A DNA stretch of 64,000 bases. It comes from Pseudoflavonifractor capillosus. GTDB lineage: Bacteria > Bacillota > Clostridia > Oscillospirales > Oscillospiraceae. Position numbers and translations under genes: made by a program. Numbering within the stretch: position 1 is the stretch's first letter; each line of letters starts with the position of its first letter. The stretch spans positions 1 to 64,000 of the forward strand of contig NZ_JACSNZ010000010.1 of assembly GCF_016902575.1 (NCBI RefSeq), given 5' to 3'. The notes beneath the pieces are model-generated. The model did not search any database, was not told the DNA's origin, and saw nothing but the letters and a program-made list of their open reading frames with translations. Positions 21,683 to 30,874 of the stretch are shown here, in pieces.

Positions 21683-22495
21683 TTAGAACAGAGGCACCAC
21701 AGCGCCGTCGTAGGTCTCCTGGATGTAGGTCTTCACCTCGTCGGACTGGAGGGCAGCCACCAGAGCCTGGATGGCCTCGTTGTCCTCGTTGCCCTCTTTG
21801 ACTGCCACAATGTTGGCATAGGCTTCGGCAGCGGCGCCCTGGGAAGACTCCACAGCCAGAGCCTCGGACACCTTCAGGCCCGCATCAATGGCGTAGTTGC
21901 CGTTGATGACGGCAATATCCAGGCTGTCCAGAGAGCGGGGCAGCTGAGCGGCCTCGATCTCCTCGATCTTGTAGTTGTGGGGATTGTCTACGATGTCCAG
22001 CTTGGTGGGCTCCAGACCCACGTTGTCTGCCAGCTTGATGAGCCCCTGCTCCTGGAGCAGCAGCAGAGCACGACCACCGTTGGTGGGGTCGTTGGGAATG
22101 CCGATCTGAGCGCCGTCAGGCAGATCGGCCAGAGCGGACACCCGGCCGGCATAGATGCCGAAGGGCTCATAGTGGATGGCAGCCACACTCACCAGATGGG
22201 TGCCATTCTCAGCGTTAAAATTGTTCATGTAGGTGATGTGCTGGAAGTAGTTGGCATCGTTCTCGCCGGACTCCACTGCCTCGTTGGGCACGATGTAATC
22301 GTTGTACTCCACGATCTTCAGGGTGTAGCCCTGCTCGGCCAGCACATCCTTGGCCACTTCCAGAATCTCGGCATGGGGGGCGGGGGAAGCGCCCACGGTA
22401 ATCACTTTGGCATCGTCGGTCTTGGAACCACAGCCCACCAGCAGGGACAGGGAGGCCGCAGCGGCCAGGGTCAGAGCAAGAATCTTCTTTTTCAT
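21683..22495 (-). CDS. metQ: Methionine ABC transporter binding lipoprotein
   Basis: A 270-residue NlpA/MetQ-family lipoprotein that captures methionine for MetNI. The lipobox LLVGC gives a lipidated Cys23. The body has VIVGASP-like start (ITVGASPAPHAEIL), YFQHITYMNNFN and IGIPNDPTNGGRAL, all typical of the family. The ATG at 22495 has AAGGAG upstream. It is not simply cotranscribed with metNI: a terminator, a promoter and a Met T-box lie in the 445-bp gap. Confidence 0.93.
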   Translation of the reverse strand: MKKKILALTLAAAASLSLLVGCGSKTDDAKVITVGASPAPHAEILEVAKDVLAEQGYTLKIVEYNDYIVPNEAVESGENDANYFQHITYMNNFNAENGTHLVSVAAIHYEPFGIYAGRVSALADLPDGAQIGIPNDPTNGGRALLLLQEQGLIKLADNVGLEPTKLDIVDNPHNYKIEEIEAAQLPRSLDSLDIAVINGNYAIDAGLKVSEALAVESSQGAAAEAYANIVAVKEGNEDNEAIQALVAALQSDEVKTYIQETYDGAVVPLF

Positions 22496-22525
22496 GGTAA
22501 TTTCTCCTTCATCATTTATCTGCAT

Positions 22526-22840
22526 AAAACAAAACGCCCTCAACAGATCAACATCTGTCAAGGACGAGAGCTTTCGCTTCGTGGTACCACCTTGGTTCAC
22601 TTTCACCTCACGATGAAAGCCTTACAGAGTGCGGGAGGGTGAGCTACTACCATCCGATACTCCTGTGCGATGACGGGCACTCCCGTCGCAGCCTATGCAA
22701 GGGCCCTTGCAGTCGGTGCGCAGCTCCGAGACCATGTTCACCGTGACCTTCCGTACCCGTTTCCAGCTACCCGGGCTCTCTGTGCCGTATCTTCACGCCT
22801 ACTCTTCTCTTCATTGCCTTTGTGAGACCGTATTTTGTTT
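22526..22840 (-). promoter_or_regulatory. Methionine T-box riboswitch of metQ
   Basis: Minus-strand leader with the T-box bulge sequence AAGGTGGTACCACG (22580-22593), a Stem I containing AGAGAGCCCGGGTAGCTGG, and a specifier ATG (22733-22735) after GTGAAC, matching Met. The terminator stem is 22535-22548 with 22553-22566, followed by TTTTGTTTT. Uncharged tRNA-Met should favour the antiterminator and switch metQ on. Confidence 0.9.
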
Positions 22841-22851
22841 TACTGGGCAAA

Positions 22852-22880
22852 AGTATAACCTCCTCCACCCCAGTTGTCAA
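22852..22880 (-). promoter_or_regulatory. Promoter of the T-box-metQ unit
   Basis: TTGACA (22875-22880), 17-bp spacer, TATACT (22852-22857) on the minus strand, just upstream of Stem I. Confidence 0.85.
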
Positions 22881-22902
22881 CCAGCGCATTGCACAAAACA
22901 TA

Positions 22903-22931
22903 AACCGAGAGAGCGTTTCGCTCTCTCGGTT
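22903..22931 (-). terminator. metNI terminator
   Basis: A perfect 13-bp stem (22903-22915 with 22919-22931), 10 bp after the metI stop, followed on the minus strand by a T-rich tract. Confidence 0.85.
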
Positions 22932-22940
22932 TTGTACACA

Positions 22941-23696
22941 TTATTGGAGCCCGGCCTTCTCTGCCCGGTGTTTTTTCCCAGCTGCCTTGGATCGCTTGTT
23001 GGTGATGCGTCGATCCAGGGACACCGCAAAATAGGTGCCCAGGGACTGGAAAATCTGCACCAAAATCACAATGAGCACCACGGCCACCAGCATCACCGCA
23101 GGCTGATATCGGTAGTAGCCGTAATTGATGGCGATCTTGCCCAGACCGCCGCCGCCAATGGCGCCGGACATGGCTCCGTAGCTCAAGATGGTGATGAAGG
23201 AGGTGGTGAACCCGGAGATGAGGGAGGGCAGGCACTCGGGGAGCAGCACCTTGCGGATGATCTGGAAGGGGGTGCAGCCCATGGCCTGGGCGGCCTCCAG
23301 CACACCCTTGTCCATCTCCCGCAGGGAGGCCTCCACCAGCCGGGCCACAAAGGGGGCGGCGGCAATGACCAGGGGCGGGATGGAGGCAATGGTGCCGATC
23401 TGGGTACCCACCAGCACCTTGCTCAGGGGCAGCACAATAATCATCAAAATGAGGAAAGGCACCGAGCGGAGGATATTGATGACCACGTTGAGCGCCTTCA
23501 TCACCGGACGAGGCAGGGGCAGCACCCCGTTTTCCTCGCCCACCACCAGCAGCACACCCAGAATCAGGCCCAGCGCATAGGCCACCAGGGTGGCCAGAAT
23601 GGTGGAGTACAGGGTCTCCCAAGTGCCGGTGAGAAACTCCTGGAGGTATTTCTCGTTGGAGAACACTTCCATCAAATCAGCCATAAACTTATCCAT
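22941..23696 (-). CDS. metI: Methionine ABC transporter permease
   Basis: A 251-residue inner-membrane permease with about five or six helices. The EAA loop EAAQAMGCTPFQIIRKVLLPECLP contacts the MetN ATPase. The start overlaps the metN stop by eight bases, so translation is coupled. The C-terminal SLDRRITNKRSK tail is cytoplasmic and basic. Confidence 0.93.
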   Translation of the reverse strand: MDKFMADLMEVFSNEKYLQEFLTGTWETLYSTILATLVAYALGLILGVLLVVGEENGVLPLPRPVMKALNVVINILRSVPFLILMIIVLPLSKVLVGTQIGTIASIPPLVIAAAPFVARLVEASLREMDKGVLEAAQAMGCTPFQIIRKVLLPECLPSLISGFTTSFITILSYGAMSGAIGGGGLGKIAINYGYYRYQPAVMLVAVVLIVILVQIFQSLGTYFAVSLDRRITNKRSKAAGKKHRAEKAGLQ

Positions 23697-24693
23697 GATA
23701 GTCGTGCACCTCCTCCATGGTCACATTGGGTTGGTTTTTGATGTACTGGACGGCACGGGAACGCTCCTCAGCATTCTCAGGCAGGCCCAGCAGCATGGTT
23801 CCGAAGGCCTTGCCGTCCACGTTGCGGGTGTCTGCCCCCAGGATGTTCACCTTCACCCCACAGTCAATGGCCAGGGAGGCGATGAGGGGCTCATAGGAGG
23901 AGCTGCCGTTGAAGGCAATGCGGATAACGTTGGCGGCAGGCAGCTGATCCAGCACCACCCCGTCGGGATAGACCAGACGGCGGCCCGCCTCGGTCTTGGG
24001 GTTGGAGAACACCTCTTCCACCGTCCCCGTCTCCTGGAGCACGCCGTGGTCCAGAATGGCCACATGGGAGCAGATCTCCTCCACCACTCCCATCTCGTGG
24101 GTGATGATGACCACGGTAATGCCCAATCGGCGGTTGATGTCCTGAATCAGGCGCAGAATGTCCCGGGTGGTCTTAGGGTCCAGGGCGGAGGTGGCCTCGT
24201 CGCACAGCAAAATCTTAGGGTCGGAGGCCAGGGCCCGGGCGATGGCAATGCGCTGCTTCTGGCCGCCGGAGAGCTGGGCGGGGTAGGCGTCCGCCTTGTC
24301 GGGCAGGCCCACAATATCCAGCAGCTCTTTGGCCTTTTTCTTCACCTCAGCCCCCTTCTTTCCCGCAATCTCCATGGGGAAACAGATATTATCCAGGCAG
24401 GTGCGCTGCATGAGCAGGTTGAAGTGCTGGAAGATCATGCTGATGGAGCGGCGGCGCAGGGTCAGCTCCTTTTGGGACATGGCGCACAGGTCCTCCCCAT
24501 CGATGACCACCTGTCCCTCACTGGGACGCTCCAGCAGGTTCAGGCAGCGCACCAGGGTGGACTTGCCCGCTCCGCTCATGCCCACAATGCCGAAGATGTC
24601 CCCATCTCCAATGGTCAGGGACACATCGTGCAAGGCGGTGAGCTCCCCCTCCGGGGTGGGGAAGCGCTTGGTGATATGTTTTAACTCAATCAT
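23689..24693 (-). CDS. metN: Methionine ABC transporter ATPase
   Basis: A 334-residue ATP-binding subunit. Walker [10 protein letters not shown] near residue 38, signature LSGGQKQR, Walker [12 protein letters not shown]. The last ~75 residues form the NIL domain that binds methionine and inhibits transport. It is the first gene of the metNI unit, with promoter at 24729-24757. No T-box is visible upstream of it. Confidence 0.95.
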   Translation of the reverse strand: MIELKHITKRFPTPEGELTALHDVSLTIGDGDIFGIVGMSGAGKSTLVRCLNLLERPSEGQVVIDGEDLCAMSQKELTLRRRSISMIFQHFNLLMQRTCLDNICFPMEIAGKKGAEVKKKAKELLDIVGLPDKADAYPAQLSGGQKQRIAIARALASDPKILLCDEATSALDPKTTRDILRLIQDINRRLGITVVIITHEMGVVEEICSHVAILDHGVLQETGTVEEVFSNPKTEAGRRLVYPDGVVLDQLPAANVIRIAFNGSSSYEPLIASLAIDCGVKVNILGADTRNVDGKAFGTMLLGLPENAEERSRAVQYIKNQPNVTMEEVHDYHG

Positions 24694-24728
24694 AGGATCT
24701 TCTCCCTTTGTTTTCAGACAGTGGTTTG

Positions 24729-24757
24729 ATTCTATGACAATTTTCCTACTGTGTCAA
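24729..24757 (-). promoter_or_regulatory. Promoter of metNI
   Basis: TTGACA (24752-24757), 17-bp spacer, TAGAAT (24729-24734), about 35 bp before metN. Confidence 0.85.
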
Positions 24758-24842
24758 TAGGGCATACATCCCATTGTCTCCTCCTCTGCTTTAGAAGTCT
24801 CTACTCCTCCGATTTCTCCGGCGCAAACCTGCGTCCCAGCCG

Positions 24843-25336
24843 GGGACGCTCCGCTGGGCCCCATTTCTCCCCGATGAGAAATGGGGGAAAGAATCGCCAA
24901 AGGCGGGGCCTTCCCCCGCCTTGTGGAATCCACCCCGCGGTACGGGGTGTCCCTGCGTCCTCCTCTTTGCGGCCCTTAGACTGGTGGGGTCACATAGATG
25001 GTGTGAAACTTCTATAGAAAGTACCTACTTCTCTGACAGACAGTGCTTCTACCTCCAGGGCCTTACTCTGGTGGGCCGCTGTTCCCAGCTATCGGCGGCG
25101 GGAACGCCGCTTCTCCAGGGTAGGCCCGGCTGTGGAAACCACCTGGCTGTAGGGCCAGTTGCCCAGAATAGCCTGGTGTGGTGGCACGACTAGGCGCCAC
25201 AGCAAGGGTGACGGGCCGAATTTAGACTTGACGCAGGCCCAGTCTCGTACCCAAAGGGAGGTCCTTAGGGGGGAACGCCCTAAGTGGCTTTTCGTCCATT
25301 TTGGCCACTCAAAATGGACCCCAGCGGAGCGTTCCC
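24843..25336 (+). repeat. Dispersed ~500-bp structured repeat, copy B
   Basis: Inverted relative to copy A at 205-718. Its ends are inverted modules: GACGCTCCGCTGGG at 24845-24858 and CCCAGCGGAGCG at 25319-25330, each next to a hairpin (24859-24869/24876-24886 and 25294-25302/25309-25317). It fills the gap between divergent metN and the two-component genes. No coding frame is shared with copy A. Confidence 0.75.
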
Positions 25337-25460
25337 GCCAAGAGGGGGACATTTTCCTGAGAAATCGGAGAAGAGAAGGCCCTCTCTTCACCCTTGGCGT
25401 GTTTCTCCCTGGAAAAAGACACTCATGTATGGTATCATGACCAAAAAGGCGGGTGAAACC

Positions 25461-26135
25461 ATGCAGACGATTTTATTGGTAGAGGACGACCAGCGCATTG
25501 TGGAAAACCTCACGGAATACCTGGAGGGGGAGGGCTTCCGGGTACGCAGTGCCGAGGGCCAGGCCAAAGCGCTGGAGTGCCTGGAGCAGGAGCGGTTCGA
25601 CCTGGTGCTGCTGGATATCTCTCTTTCTGACGGCAACGGCTTTGCGGTGTGCTCGGCGGTGAAAGCCCTGTACCGCCTGCCGGTGATCTTCCTCACCGCA
25701 TCCGGGGACGAATACAGCACCGTCACCGGGTTCGAGGTGGGGGCGGACGACTACATTCCCAAGCCCTTCCGGCCCCGGGAGCTGCTCATGCGCATCAAAA
25801 ATGTACTGCGGCGCACGAGTTCCGGCGGCGGTCTGGTGCGCCTGGGCCCAGTGGAGGTGGACACGGTACGGGGCCGGGCCACCAAGGACGGGCAGGACTT
25901 GAATCTGTCCGCCCTGGAGTACCGGCTGCTGCTGATGTTTCTCAACCACCCCGGGGCAGTCCTCACCCGCAGCCAACTGCTGGAGGGCATCTGGGACATC
26001 GCCGGGGACTTTGTCAATGACAATACCCTGACGGTGTACATCAAGCGGCTGCGGGAGAAAATCGAAGACGACCCCCAAGCCCCCGCCCTCATCAAGACTG
26101 TGCGGGGCATGGGGTATAAAGCGGAGATGGGGTGA
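25461..26135 (+). CDS. OmpR-family response regulator
   Basis: A 224-residue two-domain regulator. The receiver domain has the acidic pair EDD near the N terminus, the phospho-Asp in LLDISLSDGNGF (about residue 51) and Lys in PKPFRP. The winged-helix effector begins near residue 125 and ends in VRGMGYKAEMG. The frame runs upstream into the repeat, but the domain and the GGCGGGTG site fix the ATG at 25461. The kinase gene overlaps it by four bases. The likely target is the row of GTCAC boxes at 27144-27181. Confidence 0.9.
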   Translation: MQTILLVEDDQRIVENLTEYLEGEGFRVRSAEGQAKALECLEQERFDLVLLDISLSDGNGFAVCSAVKALYRLPVIFLTASGDEYSTVTGFEVGADDYIPKPFRPRELLMRIKNVLRRTSSGGGLVRLGPVEVDTVRGRATKDGQDLNLSALEYRLLLMFLNHPGAVLTRSQLLEGIWDIAGDFVNDNTLTVYIKRLREKIEDDPQAPALIKTVRGMGYKAEMG

Positions 26136-27127
26136 GGGCTTTGGAACACAAAACACGCACCCATCTGATGTATCTGGCCCTCACCCTGGCTGTCACCGGG
26201 CTGGGGGTGCATTTTGCCGGGGTACGAGGGCTGCTGCTTCTCCCTCTGTGCCTGGGCTTTTGGGGAATTGCAGCGTGGAACACTGCCCGCACCGACCGGG
26301 AACTGGCTCAGCTCTCCCAGACCCTCAACCGCATCCTCCATGGGGAAGAACACCTGGAGGTGGAGGCGTATACCGAGGGCGAGCTGGGCATTTTACGCAG
26401 TGAGATCCACAAGATGACGGTGCGCCTGCGGGAGCAGCAGCAGACCCTGCAAGAGGACAAGGTGTATCTGGCCAACTCCCTGGCTGATCTGTCCCACCAG
26501 CTGCGCACCCCGCTGACCTCCATGAATCTGGTGGCTGAACTGCTCACTCGGGAAGACCTCACCCCCCAGCGAAAGGCCAAGCTGTGCCGGGAACTGTCCC
26601 AGCTGCTGGGTCAAATGGACTGGCTGGTGACCACCCTTTTGAAGCTGTCCAAGCTGGAGGCAGGCACCATTCCCTTTCGCTCCGAGACCATCCCTCTGGA
26701 GCAACTGGTGGAACAGGCCGCCGCCCCCTTTCTCATCCCCATGGAGCTGCGGGAACAGGCCTTTCGGGTGGAATGCTCTGGCACCTTCACCGGGGACGTA
26801 CACTGGACGGCGGAGGCGGTGGGCAACCTCATCAAAAACGCCATGGAGCACACCCCTGCGGGGGGAGAGATTACCATACGAGGGCGGGAAAATGCCCTGT
26901 TTAGCGAGCTGGTGGTAGAGGACACCGGGCCAGGCATCGACCCCCAGGACTTGCCCCACCTGTTTGAGCGGTTCTATCGAGGCTCCTCCCGTACCTCCCA
27001 CGGCTTTGGCATCGGCCTGTCCCTGTCCCAGCGCATCGTCACCGGCCAGGGGGGTACCATCCAGGCCCGCAATCGAAGCCCTCAAGGGGCACAATTTATT
27101 CTGCGATTTTACAAGGGGACCGTCTGA
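26132..27127 (+). CDS. Sensor histidine kinase
   Basis: A 331-residue membrane kinase starting at GTG inside the regulator's stop region. Two closely spaced helices (about 10-45) leave almost no extracellular loop, a layout seen in intramembrane-sensing kinases linked to antimicrobial-peptide transporters. The His box is LSHQLRTPLTSM; the N, G1 and G2 boxes follow (NLIKNAMEH, DTGPGIDP, GFGIGLSL). The adjoining ABC transporter may do the sensing, as in Bce-type modules; that is inference. Confidence 0.88.
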   Translation: MRALEHKTRTHLMYLALTLAVTGLGVHFAGVRGLLLLPLCLGFWGIAAWNTARTDRELAQLSQTLNRILHGEEHLEVEAYTEGELGILRSEIHKMTVRLREQQQTLQEDKVYLANSLADLSHQLRTPLTSMNLVAELLTREDLTPQRKAKLCRELSQLLGQMDWLVTTLLKLSKLEAGTIPFRSETIPLEQLVEQAAAPFLIPMELREQAFRVECSGTFTGDVHWTAEAVGNLIKNAMEHTPAGGEITIRGRENALFSELVVEDTGPGIDPQDLPHLFERFYRGSSRTSHGFGIGLSLSQRIVTGQGGTIQARNRSPQGAQFILRFYKGTV

Positions 27128-27140
27128 GAAAGCGGTCCCC
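27115..27140 (+). terminator. Terminator overlapping the kinase 3' end
   Basis: GGGGACCG (27115-27122) pairs with CGGTCCCC (27133-27140), then TTTG. The stem includes the last codons and the stop of the kinase gene, separating it from the transporter genes. Confidence 0.7.
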
Positions 27141-27143
27141 TTT

Positions 27144-27197
27144 GTGACGGATGTGTCACTTAAAAGTCACGGCCCTGTCACCTGGTTCTGTTATGAT
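27144..27197 (+). promoter_or_regulatory. Phased GTCAC operator and -10 box of the ABC transporter genes
   Basis: GTGAC at 27144 and GTCAC at 27155, 27166 and 27177 start exactly 11 bp apart. The last box ends 10 bp before a TATGAT -10 (27192-27197) that lacks a usable -35. This arrangement is typical of OmpR-family regulators replacing the -35 contact. Confidence 0.7.
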
Positions 27198-27226
27198 ATA
27201 GCCACAATCCCAAAGGAGGAATGAAC

Positions 27227-27910
27227 ATGGAACTGCTTCGTGTGGAGCACTTGTGCAAAACCTACGGCACCGGGGAAAATCAGGTCAAAGCCCTGGATGA
27301 CGTGTCTTTTTCCGTCAATCGAGGGGAATTTGTGGCCATCATCGGCCCCTCCGGCTCGGGTAAGTCCACCCTGCTGCACTTGCTGGGGGGCGTAGACAAA
27401 CCCACCAGCGGCAAGGTATATGTGGACGGCTGTGACGTGTACGCCCAAAACGAGGAGAAGCTGGCCATCTTCCGCCGCCGTCAGGTGGGGCTCATCTACC
27501 AGTTTTACAACCTCATTCCCGTGCTGGACGTGGTGGAGAATATGACTCTGCCCGTGCTGCTGGACGGGCAGAAGGTCAACCCCAAGCGGCTGAATGAGCT
27601 GCTGGACACCCTGGGACTGCGGGGCCGGGAGCGGCACCTGCCCAACCAGCTCTCCGGCGGTCAGCAGCAGCGGGTGTCCATTGGCCGGGCGCTGATGAAT
27701 GCCCCGGCGGTGGTGCTGGCCGATGAGCCCACGGGAAATCTGGACTCCAAGAACAGCCAGGAAATCGTAGAACTTCTTCGGCTGTCCAACCGCACCTACA
27801 ACCAGACCCTCATTGTCATCACCCACGATGAACAGCTGGCCCTCCAGGCCGACCGGGTGATTGCCATTGAGGACGGCAAAATCGTGCGGGATGAGGTGAT
27901 TCGTCCATGA
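27227..27910 (+). CDS. MacB-type ABC transporter ATPase
   Basis: A 227-residue ATPase of the lipoprotein/peptide-exporter group. Walker A GPSGSGKST, signature LSGGQQQR, Walker B VVLADEPTGNLD. The start is set at the ATG 27227, seven bases after AAAGGAGG; an ATG at 27221 is too close. The stop overlaps the permease start (ATGA). Together with the two-component genes it forms a regulator-sensor-transporter module. Confidence 0.92.
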   Translation: MELLRVEHLCKTYGTGENQVKALDDVSFSVNRGEFVAIIGPSGSGKSTLLHLLGGVDKPTSGKVYVDGCDVYAQNEEKLAIFRRRQVGLIYQFYNLIPVLDVVENMTLPVLLDGQKVNPKRLNELLDTLGLRGRERHLPNQLSGGQQQRVSIGRALMNAPAVVLADEPTGNLDSKNSQEIVELLRLSNRTYNQTLIVITHDEQLALQADRVIAIEDGKIVRDEVIRP

Positions 27911-30531
27911 ACGTGCTGCGCAAAGTCACCCTGCAATCCCTGCGGCAAAACCGCACCCGCACCATTGTCACCATCATCGGCATCATCCTGTCCACCGCCA
28001 TGCTGTGTGCCGTGACCACTTTCACCTCCAGCTTTCAGCAGTATCTGCTGGACGGGTATATCTACTCCTTTGGCAGCTGGTACGTAGGCCAGAAAAGCCT
28101 CCCTTACAACCAATGTCAGCAGTTGTCCCAAACCGAAGGCGTAGCCAAAACCGTGTATTTGCAGCAGCTGGGCTACGCCGAAACAAATACCAGCCTCAGC
28201 GAATCCACCCCCTATCTCTATGTACTGGGCTTGTCTCCTCAAGACACCGACTTACTTCCCCTTCACCTCTCCCAGGGCCGTCTGCCCACCTCGCCCGACG
28301 AGATTGTCCTCACCCAGTCCTTTTTGGACAACAGTTCCCACATCTATCAGGTGGGCGACACCCTGACCCTGGGCTTGGGCCAGCGGATGTCGGACGGTCT
28401 TGCCCTGGGGGAACAAAACCCCTATAACTTTGAGGAGGGGGAGACTTTGGAGGTTCGGGAGACCCGCACCTATACCGTGGTGGGCATCTGTGAATTCTGG
28501 GGCCTAGACACCTACTCAAACCCTGCATACACGGTCTTTACCGCCGCAGATCCCAACCTATCCGACGATACCCTATGCAACGTGTATCTATCCCTGGAAG
28601 ATGCACACCAAGTCTATACTTTTCAACAGGACCACAATCTAGAGGAAACCAACTCCAATGTGTTGATGTACTCCGGAATATCCCGATACGGCAACTTCTA
28701 CGCAGTCATCTATCGCCTGGCCACCATCGTCCTTGTCATGATTGTGGCCGCCTCGGTGATCCTCATCTACAATGCCTTTGCCATCTCGGTGTCCGAACGC
28801 ACCCGGCAGTTTGGGCTGCTCTCCTCTCTGGGGGCCACCAAAAAACAGATGCGAAAAATGGTGCGCTTTGAGGCCCTGGTGCTCAGTGCCATTGGCGTAC
28901 CCCTGGGCGTCCTGTCCGGTATTCTGGGCATTGGAATCACCCTGCACTTTTTGGGTGATCTCTTCGCCTCTCTGCGCAGCACTTCCGCTGTCTCCATGGA
29001 GCTTCATGTGTCCTGGCTGGGGGTGCTCATTGCGGTGGTGCTGGGCGTGGTGACGGTGCTGCTGTCCGCCTGGATCCCCTCCCGTCGGGCCACGAAAGTC
29101 TCCGCCATGGAGGCCATCCGCCAGTCTCAGGACATCCACGGTACCCGAAAGCTGGTGCGCCCCTCCCTGCTGACCCGGAAGCTGTTCGGCCTGCCCGGGG
29201 TCTTAGGCGTCAAGTACTACAAGCGCAGCGCCAAGAAATACCGCACCACCGTCTTTAGTCTCTTCCTCAGCGTGGTGCTCTTTGTCTCCGCCTCCTCCTT
29301 CTCCTCCTCCCTGGCCCAATCGGTGTCGGGTGCCTTCGGTGGAGATACCTATGACCTGCGCCTGTCCTTCTCCCCGTCCAAGCTGGATGTCACCCCCCAA
29401 CAACTCCAACAGCAACTTAAGAATCTGAGCAGTGTGGATGACGCAGCGCTAGTGGTGGAGTTTTCCTTGGCAGGTGCCTACCGTCCGGAAGATGTAACCC
29501 AGCAAATGTGGAACCTGTCCACTCCCATCCAAGGAACGGTGTACCAATCCCTGACGGTAAGTTTTGTGGACGACGAAACCTATCAGGCCCTATGTGAGGA
29601 GCGGAAGCTGGACCCCGCCTCCACCTCTGGCATCGCCTTCGACGGCACCACAGCCTTTGACGAACAGCAGGAGAAGTTTGTCCATCTGGACCAGTTGAGC
29701 AATCCCACTTCTCTGACTGCCTTGACCTTTGATTCCATCCCCAACCACTATTGGAACGGACCTTTGGAAGGAGAGGATGAAACCACTCAGATGCAGGCCA
29801 TTGACGCAGATACCGGAGAATCCACCTTCTACCCCCTGGAACAGGTGTCTCACACCATCTCCCTGAACGTGTCCTCAGTACAAGCAGATTGGCCCTATTT
29901 CTTGGCCAACGAGGGAGCCGTCAAGGTGCTCTACCCCCTGTCCCAACTGGAGGACTTCCCCCTGGAAGCCTCGGAGGAAATCTACTACTCCTATATCTAT
30001 ATGTTGGCCTCGGACCACCAACAGGCAGAAGAGGACATCCAGACTTGGCTGTCCGCCCATAAAATGAGTGCCCGTGGTCTGCGCAACTACGCTGGCTCCC
30101 AGGAAGCTGACCGGAACATGATCACCATCATCAACGTGTTCTCCTACGGCTTCATCGCCCTCATCTCCCTGGTGGCTATGACCAACGTGTTCAACACCAT
30201 TTCCACCAACGTGATGCTCCGCACCCGGGACTTCGCCATGCTCCAGTCGGTGGGCATGACCCGGCGGGAGATGCGGCGGATGCTGGGCTTTGAGTGCATC
30301 CTCTACGGCACCCGGGCCCTCCTGTTGGGCATTCCCGTGTCCATCTTCATCAGCTACCTCATCTACGATGCCATTTCCTATGGCTACCCCCTCCCCTTCC
30401 AGGTGCCCTGGATTCCCCTGGGCATCGCCTGCCTGAGCGTATTTGTGGTGGTGTTTGCCACCATGGCCTACGCCGCCCGGAAGGCGGGAAAAAAGCAGCT
30501 GGTGGAGGCGCTGAAAAACGAAAACCTATAA
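27907..30531 (+). CDS. FtsX-type ABC permease, large
   Basis: An 874-residue permease with an N-terminal helix, a first FtsX domain (three helices around residues 270-400), a large extracytoplasmic region (about 450-730) and a second FtsX domain at the C terminus (about 740-865). This duplicated FtsX layout is found in MacB-like, DUF214 exporters. No enzymatic motif is visible. The likely job is removal or sensing of membrane-active compounds, given the linked two-component genes. It ends 5 bp before a bidirectional terminator. Confidence 0.88.
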   Translation: MNVLRKVTLQSLRQNRTRTIVTIIGIILSTAMLCAVTTFTSSFQQYLLDGYIYSFGSWYVGQKSLPYNQCQQLSQTEGVAKTVYLQQLGYAETNTSLSESTPYLYVLGLSPQDTDLLPLHLSQGRLPTSPDEIVLTQSFLDNSSHIYQVGDTLTLGLGQRMSDGLALGEQNPYNFEEGETLEVRETRTYTVVGICEFWGLDTYSNPAYTVFTAADPNLSDDTLCNVYLSLEDAHQVYTFQQDHNLEETNSNVLMYSGISRYGNFYAVIYRLATIVLVMIVAASVILIYNAFAISVSERTRQFGLLSSLGATKKQMRKMVRFEALVLSAIGVPLGVLSGILGIGITLHFLGDLFASLRSTSAVSMELHVSWLGVLIAVVLGVVTVLLSAWIPSRRATKVSAMEAIRQSQDIHGTRKLVRPSLLTRKLFGLPGVLGVKYYKRSAKKYRTTVFSLFLSVVLFVSASSFSSSLAQSVSGAFGGDTYDLRLSFSPSKLDVTPQQLQQQLKNLSSVDDAALVVEFSLAGAYRPEDVTQQMWNLSTPIQGTVYQSLTVSFVDDETYQALCEERKLDPASTSGIAFDGTTAFDEQQEKFVHLDQLSNPTSLTALTFDSIPNHYWNGPLEGEDETTQMQAIDADTGESTFYPLEQVSHTISLNVSSVQADWPYFLANEGAVKVLYPLSQLEDFPLEASEEIYYSYIYMLASDHQQAEEDIQTWLSAHKMSARGLRNYAGSQEADRNMITIINVFSYGFIALISLVAMTNVFNTISTNVMLRTRDFAMLQSVGMTRREMRRMLGFECILYGTRALLLGIPVSIFISYLIYDAISYGYPLPFQVPWIPLGIACLSVFVVVFATMAYAARKAGKKQLVEALKNENL

Positions 30532-30535
30532 AAAG

Positions 30536-30564
30536 CAAGTGCTATCCGCTCTGGATAGCACTTG
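30536..30564. terminator. Bidirectional terminator, copy 1 of a 29-bp direct repeat
   Basis: A palindrome of form CAAGTGCTATCC...GGATAGCACTTG that is repeated without change at 30833-30861, exactly on the other side of the MITE-like element. Confidence 0.85.
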
Positions 30565-30832
30565 CAGACTGTCGAAAAAGCTCACGTCAATGCAAGAAGG
30601 GCAGATGATCTTGCATCGTCAAAAAGCCCTCGGCAGAGTTTTTCCATCCGAGGATGGAAAAATAAATCAAAATCTGTTTTTTTCGGGGACATGAGCATCG
30701 AAAAAAACACATCTCAGCCCGCCAGTGTGGAATCGGGTCGTCCTTTGACCCGATTCTGCGCGCAGCGGGCTGCATCCCCTCGAAAAAATGCTTGCATTTT
30801 TGAGAAGCGTGTCGAACTTTTTCGACACGCTC
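30565..30832 (-). mobile_element. MITE-like noncoding element, copy 2 (268 bp)
   Basis: Reverse-complement homologue of 3666-3932. It starts CAGACTGTCGAAAAAG and ends with CTTTTTCGACACGCTC, and it is bordered on both sides by the identical 29-bp terminator palindrome. It carries the same nested hairpins and no gene. Confidence 0.8.
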
Positions 30833-30861
30833 CAAGTGCTATCCGCTCTGGATAGCACTTG
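30833..30861. terminator. Bidirectional terminator, copy 2 of the 29-bp direct repeat
   Basis: Exact copy of 30536-30564. It now serves the phoR-like gene ending at 30875, while the first copy serves the FtsX permease. Confidence 0.85.
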
Positions 30862-30874
30862 TTCTTTCTTGTAT

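Noticed and set aside
25159-25440. Plus-strand frame inside repeat B with peptides like those readable in repeat A
   Set aside because: Similar peptides appear in shifting frames because of indels; conservation is at the nucleotide structure level.
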